Source: Anthoceros angustus (Eukaryota; Streptophyta; Anthocerotopsida; Anthocerotales; Anthocerotaceae). From it: a stretch of DNA of 64,000 bases. Shown in pieces: positions 21,915-34,619 of the stretch (within the stretch, counting starts at the first letter, position 1; each line of letters begins with the position of its first letter). A program made the translations under genes and the position numbers. The notes under the pieces are model-generated. The model was given only the letters and a program-made list of their open reading frames with translations, made no database searches and had not been told where the DNA came from. The stretch covers positions 1,302,001 through 1,366,000 of the forward strand of contig MU008159.1 of NCBI GenBank assembly GCA_010909165.1, read 5' to 3'.

Positions 21915-22018
21915 ACTTGGGCTAGACGCCGTGGGCTTGGGCTAGACGCCGTGGGCTTGGGCTAGACGCCGTGGGCTTGGGCTAGACGCCGTGGCTTGGG
22001 CTTGGGCTAGACGCCGTG
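21914..22018. repeat. Minisatellite, 20-bp period, 5' of intact P450
   Basis: Same TTGGGCTAGACGCCGTGGGC array as at 20867-20980, with slightly different unit arrangement. It ends 14 bp upstream of the P450 start codon and so must lie in its 5' UTR or core promoter. Confidence 0.9.
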
Positions 22019-22032
22019 AGGTGAGCAGGGCG

Positions 22033-24200
<2,168 letters not shown>

Positions 24201-25018
24201 ATCAGCATTTCCCGGTGGCACAACAGAAATGACTGTGGATCCTCGTCAGGGGAATCAGATCATGGTGTTGTGTCTACTTTCAGAATATTAAGTTCCACAA
24301 GTCAATCATTGAAGGAAAGTACGAGTGCAGGGAGAGTCCCAGGAATGTATAGCAGTAGCATAACATAACCGTATGCATACCCGTGTATAACCGTCCTCTT
24401 TGTCTGAACGACAAGCCTAATGATGTGTGCGTTGAGTCCTACAAGAGGGCTGAAGCTCTATTTCTGAAGCTCTTTTCCTAGTAAGCTGCTGCCGCCTGGA
24501 TGTTTTTTCGCGGTCGACTGGATCGTTGTCTGGAGAATTGACTCAAACAGCACTCCCCTGCAAGAAAACAGGATCGGAGTAGGACCTATGCCTGTCGTGG
24601 TGGGTGTTTTTTTGAGTGGACAACAAACGACTTAGGAAGAATGCAATGTACACCTCATGTCGAGCAAAGGGATGTACCTAGGGGAGGACACAACATCCCC
24701 CATGTTCGTAGCGGGCAATCTCCAACAGAGCACTATTCCAACAACACCCGAGTTGTGTAGGTATCTGCTAATCCAGGCCGGCGGGGGCCGGCTGGGGGCA
24801 TCGGCGGGCGCCGAGGGCATCGTCAAATATTGACAGCCATAGCCAGCATGACCAAAAGCATTTTACTAAAGTCCACTAGGGACGGATTTCAGACTCTGCT
24901 TTGTCCTTTCTCGCCTACACACTGTGGGTGTAGGCGCACACAGTCGGGAATCGGGACTCGGGAGAAGCACAATAAAGTCCGTGGCATTCCTGAATGTCAG
25001 GGCCGGGAGAGCGGGCAT
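24201..25018. other. 3' flank of the P450; no gene seen
   Basis: Contains no recognisable coding sequence. 24360-24400 (CATAACCGTATGCATACCC and neighbours) could be part of the 3' UTR, but no polyadenylation signal could be assigned with confidence. Confidence 0.45.
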
Positions 25019-25190
25019 GTTCAGGGCGATGGGTTGGAGCTGGGGAGCGGACGTGTGGGTGGCCCAGGGGCTGGGGGCTGCACTCATTTTACTGGCCTTC
25101 GTTTTCTTGAACTCGCAATCACTGAGGTTGGCAGTGAGCGGGCATGGAATGGCAATGCCGGGCAGATTCTGGCAGCTGCCTCTCGTGTGC
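25019..25190 (+). pseudogene. Truncated P450 exon 1 (third copy)
   Basis: Reads 'MGWSWGADVWVAQGLGAALI' (from 25031) through 'GRFWQLPLV', colinear with exon 1 of the P450 at 22033 but more diverged, so it is an older paralogue. The anchor and hinge survive; the match stops abruptly after LPLV at 25190, inside exon 1, and no other P450 exon follows. The A/B gene array begins about 230 bp further on, so the array or its formation probably removed the rest. Confidence 0.8.
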
Positions 25191-25820
25191 TGAGTTGTTG
25201 CGAAGAATGATAATTTATTGGTACAGGGAAAAGGGTTTATATACACATGCCTTGATGGTTAGACCTGCTTAACTCCTTAACTGCGGTTAGCATCAATAAC
25301 CGATTCGCTAACCAAGGCTTGAGCATGAGAAAAGAAAACTTAAGTTCTGGCGAAATGTGCCCTAATACATCGCGAGCTGATTCGTGTCCGCAAACCTAAA
25401 CGGCTTTGCCGCAACACGCGTGTGGCGGCAGAACCAGCAGCAGCGATTGCGTGGACCGTGAGAGCAGGCAGCCGGGGGGATGTGAGATGCTAGACTTGAG
25501 CCGCTCAAATAGATCTTGCAGCTAGATATTATTATCGAAATCCGGTAAGATAAATCGGCTTACACACCCAAGCTCTACCACATTGGCAATGGATACGCCC
25601 GAATGTATCCAGCCCCTTAGCCCGTCGAAGCGCCTGAGGAATTGAAAGCGAAACGTCAAAACAAATCAGGGTCATCTATAGGTAGTCTATGCTTGTTACA
25701 ACGTTGACAAACCATTGGACAATCCCGGTCGAGGAGAGGAGAGGAGAGGCGCTTGGTTGCGACATCCATGGCAGAGTGTGATCAGGTGGGATAGCCTCCA
25801 GTCCAGGATTGATTGAGTGG

Positions 25821-26407
25821 TCAACAGAAACCCCAGGTGTTGGGGCATCGGCCGTAGCTGCTCTTCCAGCTCTCGTGCGCGTCCCAGCCAGCGTAGTTCC
25901 AGCCACCGCAGGTGTTGGAGATGGCACTTCCGTCGCTCCAAATCTGACTGGAAGTGGTCCACTGGCCGTTACCGTAGTCGCAGCCGTAGGCTACAGCATT
26001 TCCCCAGTACACAGAAACCACGTAATAGAAGCTCCTGCCACCGCCGAAGTAGTTAGCCAGCCCGGCGGTGGCGTAATTGGAGTCACTATCCCACAGGTAG
26101 GAGCCCTGGCAATGCACACCCGTGTCCAGGAGCTTCCTTCCCGCGCCGCCGATGCCGCCGGGGTTAACGTGGGGACCGGACTGGTAATGTTGGCTTTGCC
26201 AAGGTACTTTACCTGCTTCACCCCGTTCTCGTCCACGAAGCCTTGGTAGATGCCGTCCTCGCCTCCATGGGGTCGACGGAAACTGCCGGAGCCGGGCCCG
26301 GCCACAAATGCGCACGCGGCTCCCAACAGCTGCAGGATCACCGCCATGTACATGAGCGCCTCGGCATGGCGCCACACACTCACATTCCTTAGTCCTCGGC
26401 TGGCCAT
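25821..26407 (-). pseudogene. Gene A1: secreted cysteine-containing protein, frameshifted
   Basis: Same gene as A2 (31446-32033): N-terminal hydrophobic signal segment 'ALMYMAVILQLLGAACAFV', then a Gly/Pro linker, 'IYQGFVDENGVKQVKYLGKA', and the C-terminal Cys domain ending 'WGFC'. One base is missing in a G run at about 26175 relative to A2, so the N-terminal and C-terminal halves are in different frames. The start ATG (26407) and the stop (25821) are kept. Whether this is decay or a base-calling error cannot be decided from the sequence. Confidence 0.75.
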
Positions 26408-26492
26408 TGATCAAAAGTAGCGACTAGTATGAAATGCTGCAGACAGTGGACTCCGACGAAGAACTGAGGGTCAAGGAACGAGTGACTGCAAC

Positions 26493-26717
26493 ATGGGTGT
26501 GACCCATCTACTTGTAGTACTAGCAACGGTGCTGCTCTGTTTGATCGTTACCAGGAGCCAATCAGCGGAGAGGGTCAAGGATTCCTTCGCCGCGGTGGCC
26601 CTGAAGGATTCCTTTGCGTGGAACAGCACTTTCAGTAAAGAAGCATTTGTTGCCTGCTCGGCGCAAACTAGGAAGGCCGCTGGAGGCCTTCCTCTGATTC
26701 CATGTCAACTCATTTAA
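26493..26717 (+). CDS. Small ORF divergent from gene A1 (74 codons)
   Basis: Starts 85 bp upstream of gene A1 on the opposite strand. It encodes a hydrophobic N-terminus ('THLLVVLATVLLCLIV', residues 4-19) resembling a signal peptide, then a Ser/Lys-rich segment with two cysteines. It is identical in unit 2 (32119-32343) but broken by a 2-bp loss in unit 3 (about 37446). The paralogous position upstream of gene B (about 29985) has no equivalent protein. It may be an upstream promoter region that is open by chance. Confidence 0.3.
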   Translation: MGVTHLLVVLATVLLCLIVTRSQSAERVKDSFAAVALKDSFAWNSTFSKEAFVACSAQTRKAAGGLPLIPCQLI

Positions 26718-27132
26718 AATTGTTCATACAGGCGTCTCTTCGGGCAGTGGTGAACCTTTACAGTACTCCTCGCTCGAATTGAGCTTTGACCCATGGATTC
26801 TTTAATTAGACTGAGATATTTCGGCGACAAGGTTGCGTGCACCAAGGTTTTCCGGGCATGCCTCCGATCCGCAACCGCCGCAGTTCGCCGATGACGTAGC
26901 CTGCAGCTCATCTCATCTGAGAAAGTCTGACACAGGTGCATGCGCGCATGGACCACACAATCCGTATCGGATATCAATAGTGTACTTGTGTGGAACTTAT
27001 GGAAGTGTCCAACAGCCTTCAATTACTACATTGAATTTGCCACTTACCCTTCTTGCCTCGTCGAGAGCTTCCATCACAGACGAAGAGAAAACCCTTTCCG
27101 TTGGAACGAACGATGGCAAGCACCCCTGTGCG

Positions 27133-27462
27133 GTCATGTTAGAAGTTTTTTTTACAACATATCAAAATATGTTATGAAGAGCGCCCTAAAAGATTATGAA
27201 AAGTGCGGAAAGTCATGCATCTTGTAGAAAGTATTTCTAGAAAGCCTAAAAGTAAAAGGCAAGTCAGGTTGATTCAAGGTCAAGTGACCAATAGGAGTCA
27301 AGATCAAATAACCAATAGGATTCAAGGTCAAATGACCAGTAGGATTCAAGGCTAGGATTAAGATGTGTATGCCTAGTAGTACATATAACCCACATTGTAT
27401 GGGAATGTTGTGTTCCCTCTCTAATCTTAGCTCCTGGGTCTAGGGATTAGCATCTAGGTTTT
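27133..27462. mobile_element. LTR-like insertion in array unit 1
   Basis: About 330 bp present only in unit 1, replacing a short sequence found at 32766-32800 in unit 2. It starts TGTTAGAAG and contains three to four imperfect 25-bp repeats (GATTCAAGGTCAAGTGACCA and variants, 27270-27350), then a 'CATTGTATGGGAATGTTGTG' segment typical of copia LTR transcription-start regions. It is probably a solo LTR; clean ends and a target duplication were not found. Confidence 0.5.
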
Positions 27463-29297
27463 TTTATCAATATTTTCTGATTAGATCGATGTCGGAAGAA
27501 CTAACGGATCAAAGCTATTCAAAGACAGAACGTAGCGCAATTTTGTTTTAGAGAAATTTATACAGCACTTTTTTAAATGGATGCGATCGTACAGCTCACC
27601 GGGAGCAAAACAGGGTCAGACAGAGTCTGCAAATCGAGCAAGGGACCAAGCAGGCCGGGCCGTCAACTGAGTAGCGCATTGGCTCATAGACATACGGACA
27701 CTTCTATATGAATTGACTGAACGCAGCGGAAGAGAAGGCCCCAGGCCCCCCTTCCCCGAGCAGCTTTTATAAGTTTAGCAAGTACAGTCGGAACGATGCT
27801 ATTGGGTGCGAAGGAATCCTTAAACGCCACCTCATGAGGACTCTCTCACGGCCGACCACGTCACGCCTCTGTCCGCTCAGTGCCTGCCCGCTACGCACCA
27901 ATCACGCCCTCGTCCTACCGTAGTGCTACCCTAGTATCGTCCAGTGTTCTTGTGCGCCAAAGTGAACGTTTTCCTGCTTTATTGTCGATATGAGCAATTG
28001 GAAAATGAAACAGATCATCACTGACAGGCGAGGCATGACATTTCGACATTTCGACCATGCATATGCATCTGTGGTTTATCGAATAACTCGCTGCTGTGAA
28101 TTTTGGGCCGCCTGGTATGTAAGCTCGCTGGAAAGCTTCCCTGGCTAGGGCTTTTCAGGATCTGGATGTGCAGGTAACTGCCGGGATCCCCGACACTCGC
28201 TAACTTCAGAGAATTTTCGAGTTGGGCGTTATGATTCGTCTTGGCCTCAAGCACGGCTCATCATCTCATGGGCAGACGATTCTTTTCAAGAACAATTTAC
28301 ATGCAGGTGTGCGCTCGCCGCGCTGACGAATTGGAGAATATTGGGCACAGGCCAATGTTCCTGACACCCTGGAGTCTACTCGCTTCTGGGTGAAGAAGCT
28401 GGGGCAGTGCTTCCTCGCTCGCGATCGGCCACTCCTGCTCCATTGTTGTTAAGTTTCTTTGGGTGTGTGGCGGACTTCCTTTTTGTTGCGGCTGTTTTCT
28501 CTGACTTGGTTCAGAGTTTCCCTTAGGGGCCCGGCGTGCTTTCTGCTACACCTGTGTTGGTGTGGAGCTGTTCTTTGCTCGTTGTCACTGAGCTTAACAT
28601 CCTCTGTCTAATATATGAAGTCTGACACTAAGAAGAAAAAATCTTTAAAGCAAAACCCGCATTACAAGCAAGCGGTTCAGTTGAAAGGTATTGTATGAAA
28701 CATGACGGGTAGAAGCTCCGGCGAGCGGTCGTCGCGCACCTGGTGCTGCGAGCAGATCCAGAAGCGCCATTTCCGGGTTGCTGACAGCAATCCCATTGGG
28801 GTCACGGGATTTACCACGGCACGGCACTAACTCGCTTCAGCACTATCAAAAATGCATGCGGTGGCAGAGCCAGCAGCCGTGAGACAAGTCAGCCGCGCGC
28901 GGGATGTGAGATACCACAATCGCACCGCTCAAATACGTCTCACAGCTAGATAAAAAGACAGATCGAAATTCGATAACACAAACCAGTCTATACCAAACTG
29001 AGACAGTACTGGCAATGGATCCCGAAGGTCTCCAGCCCGTCGAAACACCTATTCCGGCAGCTACCCTCACGAGATCTACCAGCTTTGCAGAAATTCCATG
29101 AGAGGCAGACTCTCGTGGAAACTCCTTGAGGAACGCAAAACATACGAAACAAATCAAAATCATCTATGTCTGTTATGTAGACAAATCTTTGAACCTTTTT
29201 GCTACTTTTCATGAACCATCCTGAGGACAGGAGCTTGGTTGCCAGATCCAGCGTGTGAGCAGCCAGGATAGCCTCCAGTCCAGGATTGATCACGTGG
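27463..29297. other. Spacer between A1 and B1, no certain gene
   Basis: Conserved in all three units (27463-29297, about 32800-34600 and 38090-39890). Short plus-strand frames with a hydrophobic run 'LCWCGAVLCSLSLSL' appear in units 2 and 3 (33732-33935, 39035-39232), but unit 1 lacks the start because of small deletions, so they are unlikely to be real. CG-rich and AT-rich patches alternate. It may hold the 3' part of the A half and the downstream flank of B. Confidence 0.4.
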
Positions 29298-29896
29298 TCA
29301 ACAGAAACCCCAGGAACTGGAGCATCGGCCGTAGCTGCTCTTCCAGCTCTCGTGCGCGTACCAGCCAGCCTGGTCCCAGGCGCCGCAGGTGTTGGAGATG
29401 GCAGTTTCATCGTTCCAAATCTGACCGGACGTAGTCCACTGGCCGTTACCGTAGTCACAGCCGTAGGCAACCGCAGATCCCCAGTACACATAAACCACAT
29501 GACTGAAGCCGTTGCCGCCGCCGAAGTAGTTGGCCAGCCCGTTCGTGGCGCTGATGGCATCGTTAGCGCCCATGTTTGCGTTGCCCTGGCAATGCACACC
29601 CGTGTCCAGGAGCTTCCTTCCGGGGCCTCCGATGCCGGTGCCGGGGCTAGCGTTGGGACCCGGACTAGTCGTGTTGGCTTTGCCCAGGAACTTCACCTGC
29701 GTCTCCCCGTTCTCGTCCACGAAGCCTTGGTAGATGCCGTCTCGCCGCCTTCGGGCCGACGGAAGCGCGGCGGGCCGGGCCGGGGCCCGGCCACAAGTGC
29801 GCATCCGGCACCCACCAGCTGCAGGATCACCACCATGTACATGAGAGCCTGGGCATGGCGCCACACACTCACACTCTTTGCTCCTCGCCTGGCCAT
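29298..29896 (-). pseudogene. Gene B1: secreted cysteine-containing protein, frameshifted
   Basis: B paralogue of A. The signal segment 'ALMYMVVILQLVGAGCALV' is followed by a Gly/Pro/Arg-rich linker that differs in length between B copies. Then come 'IYQGFVDENGETQVKFLGKA' (ending at an Asn-Thr-Thr sequon) and the C-terminal Cys domain ('AYGCDYGNGQW', 'ISNTCGAWDQAGW', 'WKSSYGRC', final 'WGFC'). One base is missing at about 29741 (CCGTCTCGCC against CCGTCCTCGCC in B2) and the linker is shortened, so the frame breaks after about 55 codons. Start 29896, stop 29298. Confidence 0.75.
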
Positions 29897-30846
29897 TGAT
29901 GACTAGCAGTAGTATGAAATGCTGCAGAAAGTGGGCTCCGACGAAGAACGAAGAGCCAAGGAACGAGTGACTGCTGCAACATTGATGGCGGACCGTGTAC
30001 TTGTACCACAGGTAACACGTCTACTGCTTTTGTTTGTTGGTGACCAGGCAGCCAATCGGCCGAGAGGGTCAAGGATTCTTCCGCAGATGTCGCTGAAGGA
30101 TTCTTTGGATGGAACAGAACGGGCAGTAAAGAAGTAGCTGTGGGTTGCTCGTCGCCAAGTCCTTCGATTCCAGGTCAACTGATATAAAATTGATGGCCGA
30201 TATCTCTTTGGGCAGTTTTGTGCCACCAATTCCTTAGATCTTTTACATAGGAAACCTTATCAATGAGATATTTCGTAGAAAAAGCTTGCGTGGCAGGAAG
30301 CTTTTCCGTGGCATGGAGCTGCCGGTGTTAGACTGTCGCAGATGAGGAGGCCGGCTTGGACCAGAGAATCCGGATCTTATATGGTGGCTCCTGCATACGT
30401 CGAGTATTGGGTACGAGAAAAGGAAATGCTCGTCGTTGTCAACCACTCCTGGAGCTCGCAGCGCAGCGTGAGCAGACTGTCTTCCCTCGCGCTCAACGTT
30501 AACACCTATAAATCCCCGGATGGTGACAAAGGCCAGAGACATATATGTTTCTCTACTCCTCCAGGGCATGCTTCACCGTGCATTGAAAGGTCTCTTCGAT
30601 AAATTTTTCCTAATCCATGGCTAATTGGCTAAGGAAATAACAGGTCAATGCTGCTGAAAGATACACATAGAGCCGACAAGCCAGCTCCTCTCCTCGATCG
30701 GGATTGTCTTTCTTATAAGGCGAAAGGGGGTGTTACAGGCATCGTTTGAACATTGCACAAGCTGCACTTCATGACGGCATCTGCAAGCCCAGGTGTCCCA
30801 GAAAGAGCGAAACCTTCAAACGCCAGCACCGGGCCGAAGAGGTCAC

Positions 30847-30892
30847 TGCCAAGCCCAGCCCAGCCCAGCCCAGCCCAGCCCAGCCCAGCCCA
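30847..30892. repeat. AGCCC pentanucleotide repeat
   Basis: About eight copies of CCCAG. The equivalent array in unit 2 (36180-36217) is shorter by two to three copies; unit 3 lacks the region. Confidence 0.95.
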
Positions 30893-31445
30893 TGGCACTT
30901 GCAGCCAATGCAGCAGGTGCAGGAGGGGCAAGTGCCTGCGCGCGCATCCGGAACCGCCATTTTCGTGCCGCTGCCAGCATCCCTTTGCGGACGGCCACTC
31001 GTTTCACTACGGCATGGCAGTCACTCGCTACAGCACTTTGAGACACGCATGTGGCGGCAGAACCAGCAGCAGCGATTGCGCGCTCCGTGAGAGCAGGCAG
31101 CCGGGGGGATGTGAGATGCTAGAATTGAGCCGCTCAAATAGATCATGCAGCTAGATATTATTATCGACATCCGGTAAGATAAACCGGTTTACACACCCAA
31201 GCTCTACCACATTGGCAATGGATACGCCCGAATGTATCCAGCCCCTTAGCCCGTCGAAGCGCCTGAGGAATTGAAAGCGAAACGTCAAAACAAATCAGGG
31301 TCATCTATAGTCTATGCTTGTTACAACGTTGACAAACCATTGGACAATCCCGGTCGAGGAGAGGAGAGGAGAGGCGCTTGGTTGCGACATCCATGGCAGA
31401 GTGTGATCAGGTGGGATAGCCTCCAGTCCAGGATTGATTGAGTGG

Positions 31446-32033
31446 TCAACAGAAACCCCAGGTGTTGGGGCATCGGCCGTAGCTGCTCTTCCAGCTCTCG
31501 TGCGCGTCCCAGCCAGCGTAGTTCCAGCCACCGCAGGTGTTGGAGATGGCACTTCCGTCGCTCCAAATCTGACTGGAAGTGGTCCACTGGCCGTTACCGT
31601 AGTCACAGCCGTAGGCTACAGCATTTCCCCAGTACACAGAAACCACGTAATAGAAGCTCCTGCCACCGCCGAAGTAGTTAGCCAGCCCGGCGGTGGCGTA
31701 ATTGGAGTCACTATCCCACAGGTAGGAGCCCTGGCAATGCACACCCGTGTCCAGGAGCTTCCTTCCCGCGCCGCCGATGCCGCCGGGGTTAACGTGGGGA
31801 CCGGGACTGGTAATGTTGGCTTTGCCAAGGTACTTTACCTGCTTCACCCCGTTCTCGTCCACGAAGCCTTGGTAGATGCCGTCCTCGCCTCCATGGGGTC
31901 GACGGAAACTGCCGGAGCCGGGCCCGGCCACAAATGCGCACGCGGCTCCCAACAGCTGCAGGATCACCGCCATGTACATGAGCGCCTCGGCATGGCGCCA
32001 CACACTCACATTCCTTAGTCCTCGGCTGGCCAT
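31446..32033 (-). CDS. Gene A2: intact small secreted protein, 195 codons
   Basis: The only copy of the six A/B genes with an unbroken frame. It starts at 32033 (context ATCAATGGC) and ends with TGA at 31446; no intron is needed. Residues 16-34 form a hydrophobic signal segment, with likely cleavage near 'GAACAFVAG'. A Gly/Ser/Pro linker (38-50) precedes 'IYQGFVDENG' (53-62), an N-glycosylation sequon at Asn73, and a dibasic 'GRK' at 90-92 that could be a processing site. The C-terminal domain (93-195) has Cys100, 143, 167, 188 and 195, with 'YGCDYGNGQW', 'ISNTCGGW', 'WKSSYGRC' and terminal 'WGFC'. The mature domain thus has five cysteines. I do not recognise the family; the layout (signal, small Cys- and aromatic-rich domain) is that of extracellular defence-type or effector-like proteins, which is inference. 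Confidence 0.8.
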   Translation of the reverse strand: MASRGLRNVSVWRHAEALMYMAVILQLLGAACAFVAGPGSGSFRRPHGGEDGIYQGFVDENGVKQVKYLGKANITSPGPHVNPGGIGGAGRKLLDTGVHCQGSYLWDSDSNYATAGLANYFGGGRSFYYVVSVYWGNAVAYGCDYGNGQWTTSSQIWSDGSAISNTCGGWNYAGWDAHESWKSSYGRCPNTWGFC

Positions 32034-32118
32034 TGATCAAAAGTAGCGACTAGTATGAAATGCTGCAGACAGTGGACTCCGACGAAGAACTGAGGGTCAA
32101 GGAACGAGTGACTGCAAC

Positions 32119-32343
32119 ATGGGTGTGACCCATCTACTTGTAGTACTAGCAACGGTGCTGCTCTGTTTGATCGTTACCAGGAGCCAATCAGCGGAGAGGG
32201 TCAAGGATTCCTTCGCCGCGGTGGCCCTGAAGGATTCCTTTGCGTGGAACAGCACTTTCAGTAAAGAAGCATTTGTTGCCTGCTCGGCGCAAACTAGGAA
32301 GGCCGCTGGAGGCCTTCCTCTGATTCCATGTCAACTCATTTAA
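32119..32343 (+). CDS. Small ORF divergent from gene A2 (74 codons)
   Basis: Identical to 26493-26717. It starts 85 bp upstream of A2 in the opposite direction, so the two would share a promoter region. Signal-like N-terminus; weak candidate (see the entry at 26493). Confidence 0.3.
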   Translation: MGVTHLLVVLATVLLCLIVTRSQSAERVKDSFAAVALKDSFAWNSTFSKEAFVACSAQTRKAAGGLPLIPCQLI

Positions 32344-34619
32344 AATTGTTCATACAGGCGTCTCTTCGGGCAGTGGTGAACCTTTACAGTACTCCTCGCT
32401 CGAATTGAGCTTTGACCCATGGATTCTTTAATTAGACTGAGATATTTCGGCGACAAGGTTGCGTGCACCAAGGTTTTCCGGGGCATGCCTCCCGATCCGC
32501 AACCGCCGCAGTTCGCCGATGACGTAGCCTGCAGCTCATCTCATCTGAGAAAGTCTGACACAGGTGCATGCGCGCATGGACCACACAATCCGTATCGGAT
32601 ATCAATAGTGTACTTGTGGAACTTGAGTGGAACTTATGGAAGTGTCCAACAGCCTTCAATTACTACATTGAATTTGCCACTTACCTTCTTGCCTCGTCGA
32701 GAGCTTCCATCACAGACGAAGAAAACCCTTTCCGTTGGAACGAACGATGGCAAGCATCCCTGTGCGGTCCTGTCAACCCTGGATCCTCCGCCAGGTTCTT
32801 TGATCAATATTTTCTGATTAGATCGATGTCGAACGAACTAACGGATCAAAGCTGCTCAAAGACAGTAAGTAGCGCAATTTTGTTTTAAAGAAATTTATAC
32901 AGCATAAATGGATGTGATCGTACATCTCACCGGGAGCAAAACAGGGGTCAGAGTCTGCAAATCGAGCAAGGGACCAAGCAGGCCGGGCCGTCAACTGAGT
33001 AGCGCATTGGCTCATAGACATACGGACACTTCTATATGAATTGACTGAACGCAGCGGAAGAGAAAGCCCCAGGCCCCCCTTCCCCGAGCAGCTTTTATAA
33101 GTTTAGCAAGTACAGTCGGAACGATGCTATTGGGTGCGAAGGAATCCCCAAAACGCCACCTCATGAGGACTCTCTCACGGCCGACCACGTCACGCCTCTG
33201 TCCGCTCAGTGCCTGCCCGCTACGCACCAATCACGCCCTCGTCCTACCGTAGTGCTACCCTAGTATCGTCCAGTGTTCTTGTGCGCCAAAGTGAACGTTT
33301 TCCTGCTTTATTGTCGATATGAGCAATTGGAAAATGAAACAGATCATCACTGACAGGCGAGGCATGACATTTCGACCATGCATATGCATCTGTGGTTTAT
33401 CGAATAACTCGCTGCTGTGAATTTTGGGCCGCCTGGTATGTAAGCTCGCTGGAAAGCTTCCTGGCTAGGGCTTTTCAGGATCTGGATGTGCAGGTAACTG
33501 CCGGGACCCCGACACTCGCTAACTTCAGAGAATTTTCGAGTTGGGCGTTATGATTCGTCTTGGCCTCAAGCACGGCTCATCATCTCATGGGCAGACGATT
33601 CTTTTCAAGAACAATTTACATGCAGGTGTGCGCTCGCCGCGCTGACGAATTGGAGAATATTGGGCACAGGCCCATGTTCCTGACACCCTGGAGTCTACTC
33701 GCTTCTGGGTGAAGAAGCTGGGGCGCCGGCAGTGCTTCCTCGCTTGCGATCAGCCACTCCTGCTCTATTGTTGTTAAGTTTCTTTGGGTGTGTGGCGGAC
33801 TTCCTTTTTGTTGTGGCTGTTTTCTCTGACTTGGTTCAGAGTTTCCTTAGGGGCCCGGCGTGCTTTCTGCTACACCTGTGTTGGTGTGGAGCTGTTCTTT
33901 GCTCGTTGTCATTGAGCTTAACATCCTCTGTCTAATATATGAAGTCTGACACTAAGAAGAAAAAATCTTTAAAGCAAAACCCGCATTACAAGCAAGCGGT
34001 TCAGTTGAAAGGTATTGTATGAAACATGACGGTAGAAGCTCCGGCGAGCGGTCGTCGCGCACCTGGTGCTGCAGGCAGATCCAGAAGTTTCCGGGTTGCT
34101 GACAGCAATCCCATTGGGGTCACGGGATTTACCACGGCACGGCACTAACTCGCTTCAGCACTATCAAAATGCATGCGGTGGCAGAACCAGCAGCCGTGAG
34201 ACAAGTCAGCCGCGCGCGGATGTGAGATACCACAATCGCACCGCTCAAATACGTCTCACAGCTAGATAAAAGACAGATCGAAATTCGATAACACAAACCA
34301 GTCTATACCAAACTGAGACAGTACTGGCAATGGATCCCGAAGGTCTCCAGCCCGTCGAAACACCTATTCCGGCAGCTACCCTCACGAGATCTACCAGCTT
34401 TGCAGAAATTCCATGAGAGGCAGACTCTCGTGGAAACTCCTTGAGGAACGCAAAACATACGAAACAAATCAAAATCATCTATGTCTGTTATGTAGACAAA
34501 TCTTTGAACCTTTTTGCACTACTTTTCATGAACCATCCCGAGGACAGGAGCTTGGTTGCCAGATCCATGCCAGCGTGTGAGCAGCTAGGATAGCCTCCAG
34601 TCCAGGATTGATCACGTGG

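Larger units (their letters stand above)
25418..31046. repeat. A/B array, unit 1 (~5.63 kb)
   Basis: First of three head-to-tail copies. Each starts at a GTGGCGGCAGAACCAGCAGC-like word and holds gene A (minus), a spacer, gene B (minus) and a B flank ending in an AGCCC repeat. Unit 1 is longer because of an LTR-like insertion at 27133-27462. The A half and B half are themselves related, so an older A/B duplication preceded the array. Confidence 0.9.

Noticed and set aside
25809-26249. Plus-strand frame opposite gene A1 (also at 31434-32018 and 29286-29906)
   Set aside because: Antisense shadow of the A/B genes. The minus strand has the signal segment and conserved cysteines; plus-strand residues are low-complexity Ala/Val.
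30713-31154. Several frames with Gly-Leu-Gly-Trp-Ala or Pro-Ser-Pro-Ala-Gln repeats
   Set aside because: They come from the AGCCC pentanucleotide repeat and disappear when repeat number changes in unit 2.
31446-32033. Assigning gene A/B to the MiAMP1, KP4 or lactococcin-972 families
   Set aside because: Only general similarity (small, secreted, Cys/Trp-rich, C-terminal Cys). The cysteine number and spacing do not fit what I recall of those families.
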